64,000 nucleotides of DNA. Source: Roseovarius pacificus. GTDB lineage: Bacteria > Pseudomonadota > Alphaproteobacteria > Rhodobacterales > Rhodobacteraceae. The stretch spans positions 372,001 through 436,000 of the forward strand of contig NZ_FRBR01000001.1 in assembly GCF_900142665.1 (NCBI RefSeq), given 5' to 3'. The translations under genes and the position numbers were made by a program. Positions 35,676 through 44,605 of the stretch are shown here, piece after piece. How positions within the stretch are numbered: the first letter of the stretch is position 1; each line of letters starts with the position of its first letter. A model generated the notes under the pieces. That model worked only from the letters and a program-made list of their open reading frames with translations. It made no database searches and was not told the origin of the DNA.

Positions 35676-36965
35676 ATGACCTACCACCCCAAGTCCGAAT
35701 TCCTGCGCATCATGCAAGAGCGCGGCTTCCTCGCGGACTGCACCGACCTTCAGGCGCTGGACGACAGCCTGATCGCGGGCGCGGTGACGGCCTATATCGG
35801 CTATGACGCCACCGCGAAATCGCTGCATGTGGGGCATCTGCTGAACATCATGATGCTGCGCTGGCTGCAAAAGACCGGTCACCGCCCGATCACCCTGATG
35901 GGCGGCGGCACCACCAAGGTGGGCGATCCCTCCTTCCGCTCCGATGAACGCCCCCTGCTGGACGAGTCGCAAATCGCCGAGAATATCGACGGCATGCAGC
36001 AGGTGTTCGCGCGCTACCTGTCCTACGAGGACGGCACCGGCGCGATGATGCTCAACAACGCCGAATGGCTGGACGAGCTGAAATACATCGAGTTCCTGCG
36101 CGATATCGGGCGGTATTTCTCGGTCAACCGGATGCTCAGCTTCGAGTCGGTGAAATCGCGGCTCGACCGGGAACAATCCCTGTCCTTCCTCGAATTCAAC
36201 TACATGATCCTTCAGGCCTATGACTTCCTCGAGCTGAACCGCCGCTATGGCTGCACCCTGCAAATGGGCGGCTCGGACCAGTGGGGCAACATCGTCAACG
36301 GCATCGACCTGACCCGCCGCGTGTCGGGCACCGAGGTGTTCGGCCTCACCTCGCCGCTCCTGACCACCTCGGACGGGCGCAAGATGGGCAAATCGGCGGG
36401 CGGCGCGATCTGGCTCAACGGCGACATGCTCAGCCCTTATGAATTCTGGCAGTTCTGGCGCAACACCACCGATGCCGATGTGGGCCGGTTCCTGAAATAC
36501 TACACCGAACTGCCCGTGGATGAATGCGACCGTCTCGGCGCGCTGCAAGGCTCCGAGATCAACGAGGCCAAGGTGATCCTCGCCAACGAGGTCACCACCC
36601 TTCTGCACGGGGCCGAGGCCGCACAGGCCGCCGAGGCCACCGCCCGCGAGGTGTTCGAAAAGGGCGGCACCGGCGATGACCTGCCCACCTTCGAGCTAAA
36701 ACGAGAAGATCTTAAAATTTTGACAGGTGAAATGCTCCAAACCGGCGACGACGAAAGCTATTGCGCTGCCAATACCGTTTTCGTTGAAGCTCGCCTTGCA
36801 GACACAGGAAAAGACGCCAAACGTCTTATCTTAGAAAAAGGTGCTATGGTGAACGACGAACCCATAACACCTGACTTTCCTTTCATTAAAGTCAAAGACC
36901 TAGAAGCCACCGTAAAACTATCAGCCGGCAAGAAACGCCACGCGCTGGTCAAACTGGCGGACTGA
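35676..36965 (+). CDS. tyrS: Tyrosyl-tRNA synthetase
   Basis: A 429-residue class I synthetase. The HIGH-like motif is HVGH at 51-54, the KMSKS-like motif is KMGKS at 236-240, and [11 protein letters not shown] near 200-210 recognises tyrosine. The C-terminal S4 RNA-binding domain starts near residue 350. The start ATG 35676 lacks a strong ribosome site (GGGACAAGCG). From about 36693 to 36930 the base composition drops sharply toward AT and codons rare elsewhere in the window appear (CTA, TTA, ATA, GTA), although the frame stays open and the protein looks intact. Confidence 0.95.
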   Translation: MTYHPKSEFLRIMQERGFLADCTDLQALDDSLIAGAVTAYIGYDATAKSLHVGHLLNIMMLRWLQKTGHRPITLMGGGTTKVGDPSFRSDERPLLDESQIAENIDGMQQVFARYLSYEDGTGAMMLNNAEWLDELKYIEFLRDIGRYFSVNRMLSFESVKSRLDREQSLSFLEFNYMILQAYDFLELNRRYGCTLQMGGSDQWGNIVNGIDLTRRVSGTEVFGLTSPLLTTSDGRKMGKSAGGAIWLNGDMLSPYEFWQFWRNTTDADVGRFLKYYTELPVDECDRLGALQGSEINEAKVILANEVTTLLHGAEAAQAAEATAREVFEKGGTGDDLPTFELKREDLKILTGEMLQTGDDESYCAANTVFVEARLADTGKDAKRLILEKGAMVNDEPITPDFPFIKVKDLEATVKLSAGKKRHALVKLAD

Positions 36966-37114
36966 ACCAACGCGCGCCCAAAGCCCATGGGGTTTTGGGC
37001 CGCCCGCCACCGGAAAACGGCGAGGGGAGCGGCGGGAAACCGTTGCACCCGCCCAAACACTTCGATACTTCTCAAAATAACGAAATTCCAAGCCGCACCC
37101 GCAAGGACCCCGCG

Positions 37115-38170
<1,056 letters not shown>

Positions 38171-38511
38171 GGCCACGCGCCCCCGCATCGGCCCGCCGCG
38201 CATCCGGCGCATCACACCGCCCGCACGGCGCCCTGACGGCCTGAGCGCCGCCACGACCGCCAACCGGAAACGCCATATCAGGCGCTGTATCAGGGCGCTG
38301 GCCAAGTCCAATCGTTCCTCCGCTCCAGGGTCATGCGTCCAACAATGCCGGACCTGAGATATCCGGCCCGCATTGGCATCATGTTGCAGATGATATGGAG
38401 GAACCCGTTAAAATCCCGTTACCGTCCCGCACCCCGTCTGCCCGCCCGGACATCGCCCACACAGCAGCCAGGCCCTGGCTGGCGCATAACAGTCGGTTTT
38501 CAGGCCGGTTT
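38171..38511. other. Intergenic region after the ACR3 gene
   Basis: No convincing gene. It holds a hairpin-like segment at 38344-38375 (arms CAATGC and GCATTG enclosing CGGA/TCCG) that may end the ACR3 transcript, and it leads into the 91-bp dispersed repeat. Open frames here are short and lack ribosome sites. Confidence 0.5.
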
Positions 38512-38602
38512 GCGTCCCACATGGACGCAGGTTTCACGGATCACCCCGGTTTTCGTACAAAACCCGCGTACACTTCGTACAAAACGTACGAAACTCAGCC
38601 GC
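38512..38602. repeat. 91-bp dispersed repeat, copy A (spans the aroB stop)
   Basis: Aligns without gaps to 59167-59257 with 13 mismatches (about 86 percent identity); the last 49 bases differ at one position. It contains a hairpin (GCGTCC and GGACGC around CACAT) and four CGTAC units, the last two forming a TTCGTAC/GTACGAA inverted repeat. It runs through the aroB stop codon (38595-38597). Confidence 0.85.
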
Positions 38603-39710
38603 GCTGCGCCAAAGCCTCGGCCAGAAGGCCGCGCACGGCGTCCGCGTCCACGTCCGAGGTCACAAAGGCCTCTCCGATGCCCCGCGCCAGAACGAAATGC
38701 AGCTTGCCCGAAACCACTTTCTTGTCCTGCCCCATGAGGTCCAGAAGCCTGTCCGCATCCGGCAATTCCCCTTCGATATCAGACAGATCGACCTTCATCT
38801 TCATGTTGCGAAGATGCGCACGCACGCGGCTCGGGTCCTCTTGGCTGCACAGCCCCATCCGGGCCGACAACTCGAAGGCCAGCGCACATCCGATGGCCAC
38901 CCCCTCGCCATGCAGCAAGCGGTCGGAATATCCCGTCGCCGCCTCCAAAGCATGGCAGAATGTATGACCCAAATTCAAAAGCGCCCGATCCCCCTGTTCG
39001 GTTTCGTCCCGCACGACGATCTCGGCCTTCATCTCGACCGAGCGTTTCACGGCGGCGATCCGGGCCGCCATATCGCCTGCGGCAGCGCGTGAAGCATTCT
39101 CTTCAAGCCATTGGAAAAACTCGGAATCTCCCAACAGCCCGTATTTCACCACCTCGCCATACCCGGCCAGGTAATCCCGCTCGGTCAGGGTGCCCAGAAC
39201 CGCCGTATCGGCCAGCACCATGCTGGGCTGATGAAAGGCCCCGATCAGGTTCTTGCCCTGCGGCGCGTTGATCCCGGTCTTCCCCCCGACCGAGCTATCC
39301 ACCTGCGCCAACAGGCTCGTCGGCACCTGCACGAACCGCACCCCCCGCCGCAACACCGCCGCGGCAAAGCCCACAAGATCGCCGACCACCCCGCCGCCAA
39401 AGGCGATCACGATGTCATTGCGCTCGATCCTTTCGGCCAGAAGCCATTCGACGACCCGCTCGAAATGCGGCCAGGATTTCGTCGCCTCACCTTGCGGAAG
39501 GGTCATCACCGACGCGGTAATTCCTTTTTCTTCCATACCCTTAAGAAGCGTTGTTAAATGATTCTCGGCGACATGCTCATCCGCCACTATGGCCACATGC
39601 GGACGGTGCAGCAAAGGCGCAATCAGCTCTCCCGCCCGCTCCAGCAATCCGGGACCGATATGAATATCATAAGCCCGCTCACCCAGGGGCACATGCACCG
39701 TTTCCATCAT
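38595..39710 (-). CDS. aroB: 3-dehydroquinate synthase
   Basis: A 371-residue NAD- and zinc-dependent enzyme making 3-dehydroquinate in the shikimate pathway. Family motifs are FGGGVVGDLVGFAAAVLRRG (about 103-122), QVPTSLLAQVDSSVGGKTGI (about 126-145) and the zinc-binding NLGHTFCHALE near 249-259. It overlaps the aroK stop by 4 bases, so the two shikimate genes are co-translated. Its stop codon lies inside dispersed repeat copy A, which may also act as the transcript end. Confidence 0.96.
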   Translation of the reverse strand: MMETVHVPLGERAYDIHIGPGLLERAGELIAPLLHRPHVAIVADEHVAENHLTTLLKGMEEKGITASVMTLPQGEATKSWPHFERVVEWLLAERIERNDIVIAFGGGVVGDLVGFAAAVLRRGVRFVQVPTSLLAQVDSSVGGKTGINAPQGKNLIGAFHQPSMVLADTAVLGTLTERDYLAGYGEVVKYGLLGDSEFFQWLEENASRAAAGDMAARIAAVKRSVEMKAEIVVRDETEQGDRALLNLGHTFCHALEAATGYSDRLLHGEGVAIGCALAFELSARMGLCSQEDPSRVRAHLRNMKMKVDLSDIEGELPDADRLLDLMGQDKKVVSGKLHFVLARGIGEAFVTSDVDADAVRGLLAEALAQRG

Positions 39711-40267
39711 TTCACCATCTCCAAAACATCGGCTCGCCCAGCCAGCGCCTCGCGCACCTTTTCGGCCATCGCCTCGATCGAATACTCCGGCCGCGCCTCG
39801 ACGCTCAGGTCGGCCATGCCATAGATCGGAACGCGCGCCTCGTAAATCTCGCGCAGCGTCGCATAAGGATCAACTGTGCGCAGCAAGGGCCTGGTATTCT
39901 TGTGTTTTACCCGATTCCACAAAAGCTGAAGATCGGCCTTCAGCCAGACCGACACCCCCTTGTCCGAGATCAGCTTGCGGTTTCTTTCAGCCAGAAACGC
40001 GCCGCCACCCGTGGACAGGATACCGTGTTCGCCCTCCAGCAGCCGGTCGATCACCTCTGTTTCCCGGTCCCGGAAAAACGCCTCGCCGTCGCGGGCGAAA
40101 ATCTCGGCGATGCTCATCGCCGCCGCCCGCTCGATCTCGGCATCAGAATCCAGGAAAGGCACCCCGAGATCGGCCGCCAGAGCCTTGCCCACCGCTGTTT
40201 TCCCCGCCCCCATCATGCCGACCAGAACGACGGTTTTCTTCAGCTTCCACTGCTCTGGTGCACTCAC
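39707..40267 (-). CDS. aroK: Shikimate kinase
   Basis: A 186-residue P-loop kinase that phosphorylates shikimate. Walker A is GMMGAGKT at 17-24 and the shikimate-binding Asp is in FLDSDAEIE. The open frame continues 43 codons upstream, but the extension is not family-like; I chose the GTG at 40265-40267 because GGGGAG lies about 8 bases upstream and the resulting length matches the family. It diverges from the small membrane-protein gene at 40380 across about 112 bases. Confidence 0.92.
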   Translation of the reverse strand: MSAPEQWKLKKTVVLVGMMGAGKTAVGKALAADLGVPFLDSDAEIERAAAMSIAEIFARDGEAFFRDRETEVIDRLLEGEHGILSTGGGAFLAERNRKLISDKGVSVWLKADLQLLWNRVKHKNTRPLLRTVDPYATLREIYEARVPIYGMADLSVEARPEYSIEAMAEKVREALAGRADVLEMVK

Positions 40268-40379
40268 TGTAGGCGCTCCCCTGCCAAAATTCGGGATCTC
40301 GCCACTGAATGACGTGATCTTGTCTGAAATGCCAGTTATAAAGTTGGAAAAAATACGGACCAATACAGGCAGGCCCAAC

Positions 40380-40529
40380 ATGTTCAGACTGATCAAATGG
40401 CTGTTTTACCTCGCCATTCTGGCGTTTATCGCGCTTGTGGGCTATGCTTATATCGGACCTTTCTTCGGTGCGGATTTCTCTCCGCCCAGCAATGAGATTC
40501 GCCAGGAAATCATACTTGAGACAGGCTAA
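40380..40529 (+). CDS. Small single-span membrane protein
   Basis: A 49-residue protein: a basic start (MFRLIKW), one membrane helix (about 8-26, LFYLAILAFIALVGYAYI), then a short polar tail (FSPPSNEIRQEIILETG). It overlaps the next gene by 38 bases in another frame, which suggests translational coupling. A GGCAGG stretch precedes the ATG. No homology-based function is offered; the length, helix and coupling are what support it. Confidence 0.65.
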   Translation: MFRLIKWLFYLAILAFIALVGYAYIGPFFGADFSPPSNEIRQEIILETG

Positions 40530-42042
40530 AGCCCTCCTTGTATCGCTATTGACGGTTCCCGCCGCGCAGGCGCAAGAGCCATTATCGGCCATCGACTGGC
40601 TGGACGAACCGGTATCGGTCAATGTTGCGGCCCCATTGGCTGTGCCGCTCAACGCCCCGCCGGTGGCCGACGGTGTGACCGTGCCCCGCGTGACGGTGAT
40701 GCCGCTCGACGCGCAACAATCCGATTCGGTCGGGCTGCTGCCCGGATCGACCACCGGATTGCCCACGACGCTATGGCAGGCCAGCACCACAGCCCGGCTC
40801 AGCGCGCAACTGTCCAACCTGCCCGCCACCCCCTTGCCCGCCATGCAGGCGCTTTACTACACGCTGCTGCTGGCCGAGGCCGACGCTCCCGCCGATGCCG
40901 GAACCGATGCCGGTTTTCTCAAGGCGCGACTGGATGCGCTCAGCAAATTCGGAGCGGTCGATCCCGCTCTGGCCCTGATGGAGCGTGCCGGCTCCGAGAC
41001 CGAACCCTTGTTCGACCGATGGCTGGACCTGTCCTTGCTCGCCGGGGCCGAGGACGCCCCCTGCGCCGCCCTGGCCAAGCGCCCTTCGCTGAGTCCCCGC
41101 TACAGCGCGCGCATCTTTTGCACCGCCCGCGCAGGGGATTGGCAGACCGCCGCGCTCACCTATGAAACGGCGCAGGCGCTCGGGCTTCTGACGCCGTTGC
41201 ACGCCGATCTTCTGGGGCAGTTTCTGGACCCGGAAACCATCGACAACGGCCCGGCACTGGCCCCGCCGCCAGAGATGACGCCCCTGACCTTCCGCCTGTA
41301 CGAGGCCATGGGCCGCCCCCTGCCCACCGGCGGCTTGCCGCGCGCCTATGCCATGGCCGACCTGCGCCCCACCGCCGGCTGGAAGGCCCGGCTCGAAGCC
41401 GCCGAACGTCTGGCGCAGGCCGGCGCATTACCGTCCAACCGCCTGCTGGGCCTTTATACCGAGCGCAAACCCGCCGCCTCGGGCGGCGTGTGGGACAGGG
41501 TCGCCGCGATACAGGATTTCGATCGCGCCCTGAGCAGCGCCGCCCCCGAGCGGATCGCCGCCACCCTGCCCGCCGCATGGCGCGCGATGCGGGCGCAAGG
41601 CCTGCAAATCGCCTTTGCCGAACTCTTCGGCGAGGCCCTGATCGCGCAACCGCTCCCCGATGGGCCCGCCGCCGCGCTGGCCCTGCGCATCGCCCTTCTG
41701 TCGCCCGCCTATGAAAGCGCCGCGCCCAAAGCCGGGGAAACACTGCCCTTCCTGGCCGGTCTGGCCCGTGGGGCACCGCCTGCCGATCAGGCAAAAACCG
41801 AACTGGAACGGTCCATCGTCGCGGCCTTCACCGCCTCGGGCCCCGCCCCGGCCTATGCCGGGTTGCTGAACAGCGGCAAGCTGGGCCAGGCAATCCTGAC
41901 TGCCGCCCTGTCGCTGGATCGCGCGGGCCCTCGCGGTTTCGACGAAATAACCGACGCCCTGAGCACCCTGCGCGCCGTCGGGCTGGAGGACACCGCCCGC
42001 CGCGCGGCCTTGCAACTGCTGCTGCTCGAAAGCCGGGGCTGA
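40492..42042 (+). CDS. Exported protein of unknown function (Roseobacter conserved type)
   Basis: A 516-residue protein with a signal peptide (MRFARKSYLRQAKALLVSLL then TVPAAQAQ, cleaved after AQA). The mature part is Ala/Leu-rich and mostly helical with repeated helix-turn-helix units (LTYETAQALGLLTPLHADLL, RLEAAERLAQAGALPSNRLL), suggesting a TPR-like or alpha-solenoid fold. Cysteines near residues 190-210 could form a disulfide. It lies 4 bases before xerD, so it is likely co-transcribed with it and with the small membrane protein ahead. I do not recognise a named family. Confidence 0.75.
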   Translation: MRFARKSYLRQAKALLVSLLTVPAAQAQEPLSAIDWLDEPVSVNVAAPLAVPLNAPPVADGVTVPRVTVMPLDAQQSDSVGLLPGSTTGLPTTLWQASTTARLSAQLSNLPATPLPAMQALYYTLLLAEADAPADAGTDAGFLKARLDALSKFGAVDPALALMERAGSETEPLFDRWLDLSLLAGAEDAPCAALAKRPSLSPRYSARIFCTARAGDWQTAALTYETAQALGLLTPLHADLLGQFLDPETIDNGPALAPPPEMTPLTFRLYEAMGRPLPTGGLPRAYAMADLRPTAGWKARLEAAERLAQAGALPSNRLLGLYTERKPAASGGVWDRVAAIQDFDRALSSAAPERIAATLPAAWRAMRAQGLQIAFAELFGEALIAQPLPDGPAAALALRIALLSPAYESAAPKAGETLPFLAGLARGAPPADQAKTELERSIVAAFTASGPAPAYAGLLNSGKLGQAILTAALSLDRAGPRGFDEITDALSTLRAVGLEDTARRAALQLLLLESRG

Positions 42043-42046
42043 GACC

Positions 42047-43021
42047 GTGCCGGACACGGGGCGACGCTGGATTTCGACCTTTCTGGAGGCGCAGGCCGCC
42101 GAACTGGGCGCAGCGCAGAACACCTTGCAGGCCTATGCCCGCGATCTGGCGGATTTCGACACCTGGCTGACCTCCCAGGCACTCGATATTCCGCGCGCCA
42201 CGCAACAGGACATCGAAAACTACCTCATCCATTGCGATGCGCAAGGGCTGGCCCGGTCCACCCGCGCCCGCCGCCTGTCGGCCATCAAACAGCTTTACCG
42301 CTTCGCCTTTGACGACCGCCTGCGCGAGGACAATCCGGCAATCCGCATCAAGGGGCCGGGCCGCGACAGGAAACTGCCCAAAACACTGAGCGAAGAGGAG
42401 GTCGACCGCCTGCTTGCCGCCGCGTGCAGCCATGGCCGCTCGGACGCGGAGCGTGCGCGCAACACCTGCCTGATGGAATTGCTCTATGCCACCGGCATGC
42501 GGGTCAGCGAGCTGGTCGCCCTGCCCGTCGCCGCCGCGCGCGGCGATCCGCAGATGCTGCTGATCAAGGGCAAGGGCGGCAAGGAACGCATGGTTCCCCT
42601 GTCTCCCGATGCGCGCGACCGGCTGGCCGAATGGCTGACGATCCGCGACGCCGCGCAGGACAAAGCCCGCGAAAAGGGGCGTGCACCGTCACCCTTCCTG
42701 TTTCCATCGACCGGCAAGGCCGGGCACCTGACCCGGCACCGCTTCTACACGCTGATCAAGGAGTTGTCCGTCGACGCCGGGGTCTCTCCGGCCAAGGTCA
42801 CGCCGCATACGCTGCGCCATGCCTTTGCCACGCATCTGCTGGCCAACGGGGCCGACCTGCGCGCGATCCAGACACTTCTGGGCCATGCCGATGTCGCCAC
42901 GACCGAGATTTACACCCATGTGCTCGAAGAACGCCTGCGCGATCTGGTGCAGCAGCATCATCCGCTGGCGGTGGCCGCACGGCGCAAATCGGGTGGCACG
43001 CCCCCCCCGGACGATCCATAA
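42047..43021 (+). CDS. xerD: Site-specific tyrosine recombinase XerD
   Basis: A 324-residue tyrosine recombinase that resolves chromosome dimers at dif with XerC. The SAM-like N-terminal domain (about 8-95) precedes a catalytic domain with R152 (ATGMRVSEL), K176 (KGKGGKER), H254 and R257 (TPHTLRHAF), H280 (LLGHADVATTEIYTH) and the nucleophile Y289. It starts at GTG 42047, 4 bases after the upstream gene. Setting (beside housekeeping aroKB and a CorC protein) and length fit chromosomal XerD, not a mobile-element integrase. Confidence 0.94.
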   Translation: MPDTGRRWISTFLEAQAAELGAAQNTLQAYARDLADFDTWLTSQALDIPRATQQDIENYLIHCDAQGLARSTRARRLSAIKQLYRFAFDDRLREDNPAIRIKGPGRDRKLPKTLSEEEVDRLLAAACSHGRSDAERARNTCLMELLYATGMRVSELVALPVAAARGDPQMLLIKGKGGKERMVPLSPDARDRLAEWLTIRDAAQDKAREKGRAPSPFLFPSTGKAGHLTRHRFYTLIKELSVDAGVSPAKVTPHTLRHAFATHLLANGADLRAIQTLLGHADVATTEIYTHVLEERLRDLVQQHHPLAVAARRKSGGTPPPDDP

Positions 43022-43179
43022 CCCGCCACAAGCGTCACATCGCCGCCCGCGCCACCCCGACGACGCACAGCACCGATGCATCATGTGGCCCCGGATCGCC
43101 CGGCATCATGGCATTCCTCCCTTGATTGCCGCCCGCCCGCGCCCCATAACCGCTATTGGACAAACGGACGCCCTGCTTC

Positions 43180-44490
43180 ATGGAACCATCATCACTGACA
43201 CTCGATGCCGCCTTCTGGATCACGGCTGCGGCGATCCTGACACTTCTGGTGCTGTCGGGCCTGTTTTCGGGCAGCGAGACCGCGCTCACCGCCGCCTCGC
43301 GCGGCAAACTGCGCGCCCGTGCCGACAAGGGCGATACCGGCGCGCAACAGGCGCTCGACATCACCGAGGATAACGAGCGGCTGATCGGCTCGGTTCTTCT
43401 GGGCAACAACCTCGTGAACATCCTCGCCACTTCGCTGGCCACGGCCATGTTCACCCGGCTGTTCGGGGAATCCGGGGTCGCACTGGCCACGCTGGTCATG
43501 ACCCTTCTGGTGCTGGTCTTCGCCGAGGTGCTGCCCAAGACCTATGCCATCACCAATGCCGAGGCCGCCGCCGCGCGCGCCGCGCCGGTGATCCGTGTGG
43601 TGGTGCGGGTCTTCTCCCCCGTGGTCAGCGCCGTGCGGCTGCTGGTGCGCGGGGTGCTGCGCGTCTTCGGCGTGAAAACCGACCCCGACAGCCAGATTCT
43701 GGCCGTGCGCGAGGAAATCGCCGGCGCGCTCTATCTGGGCCACTCCGAAGGCGTGGTCGAAAAAGAGGATCGTGACCGTATCCTTGGCGCGCTCGATCTC
43801 GGCGAACGCGCGGTCGAGGAAATCATGCTCCACCGCAGCCAGATCGAGATGATCGACGCCGAAAACTCTCCGCGGGCGATCCTCGATCAGTGCCTGCAAT
43901 CCAGTCACACCCGCCTGCCCGTCTATCGCGACGACCCCGACAACATCATCGGCGTGGTCCATTCCAAGGATCTGCTGCGCGCCATGTACAAGCTGGTGAT
44001 GGGCGGCGAGAACGTCAGCGCCGAGGCGCTCGAGCAGTTCGATATCTGCGACGTGGCGATGAAGCCCTATTTCGTGCCCGAAACCACCACGCTCGACGAC
44101 CAGATGCGCCAGTTCCTGCGCATGCGCAGCCATTTCGCGCTGGTGGTGGACGAATACGGCACGCTTCAGGGGCTGATCACGCTGGAAGACATCCTCGAAG
44201 AGATCGTCGGCGAAATCACCGACGAATTCGACCCCGACGCCGAACACCCGATCCGGCGCAGCGACGACAACCGTTTCCTTGTCGACGGGGCGATGACGAT
44301 CCGCGATCTGAACCGCGCCACCGACTGGAACCTGCCCGATGACGAGGCCAACACCATCGCCGGTCTGGTCATCCACGAGGCCCAGATGATTCCCGAGGTC
44401 AACCAGGTGTTCAGCTTCCACGGCTTCCATTTCGAGGTCGCCGCGAAATCCGACAACCGCATCACCAAGCTGAAAATCCGCAAATTGTGA
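43180..44490 (+). CDS. CNNM/CorC (HlyC/CorC) family transporter
   Basis: A 436-residue membrane protein with an N-terminal CNNM (DUF21) domain of about four helices (about 8-180; GLFSGSETALTAASRGKLRA is the family motif), a CBS-domain pair (about 205-330) and a C-terminal CorC_HlyC domain (about 345-436). Relatives export Mg2+ or Co2+ or affect metal homeostasis. The ATG at 43180 was preferred to the TTG at 43156 as it starts the membrane domain directly. Two tandem hairpins (44513-44556) follow the stop. Confidence 0.9.
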   Translation: MEPSSLTLDAAFWITAAAILTLLVLSGLFSGSETALTAASRGKLRARADKGDTGAQQALDITEDNERLIGSVLLGNNLVNILATSLATAMFTRLFGESGVALATLVMTLLVLVFAEVLPKTYAITNAEAAAARAAPVIRVVVRVFSPVVSAVRLLVRGVLRVFGVKTDPDSQILAVREEIAGALYLGHSEGVVEKEDRDRILGALDLGERAVEEIMLHRSQIEMIDAENSPRAILDQCLQSSHTRLPVYRDDPDNIIGVVHSKDLLRAMYKLVMGGENVSAEALEQFDICDVAMKPYFVPETTTLDDQMRQFLRMRSHFALVVDEYGTLQGLITLEDILEEIVGEITDEFDPDAEHPIRRSDDNRFLVDGAMTIRDLNRATDWNLPDDEANTIAGLVIHEAQMIPEVNQVFSFHGFHFEVAAKSDNRITKLKIRKL

Positions 44491-44512
44491 CCGTCCTCCG
44501 GGCACGACAGCC

Positions 44513-44556
44513 GGAAACTTGAAAAGTTTCCGCTCCGATTTCTTTTCAAGAAATCG
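44513..44556. repeat. Tandem complementary hairpins after the CNNM gene
   Basis: Hairpin 1: GGAAACTT (44513-44520) and AAGTTTCC (44524-44531), loop GAA. Hairpin 2: CGATTTCTT (44536-44544) and AAGAAATCG (44548-44556), loop TTC. The two loop-plus-stem centres, CTTGAAAAG and CTTTTCAAG, are reverse complements of each other. They lie between convergent genes and may end both transcripts; the arrangement is like a REP pair. Confidence 0.65.
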
Positions 44557-44605
44557 TGCCATTGCACCCCGGCCTTAAACCACAGACGCCATGTCGTGAG
44601 CCCCC

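Noticed and set aside
35613..36608. Long N-terminal extension of AnmK
   Set aside because: It would be antisense to tyrS and is not family-like; the ATG at 35610-35612 gives the standard length.
42047..43021. Integrase of a mobile element
   Set aside because: Length, motif set and housekeeping neighbours match chromosomal XerD; there is no att repeat or cargo beside it.
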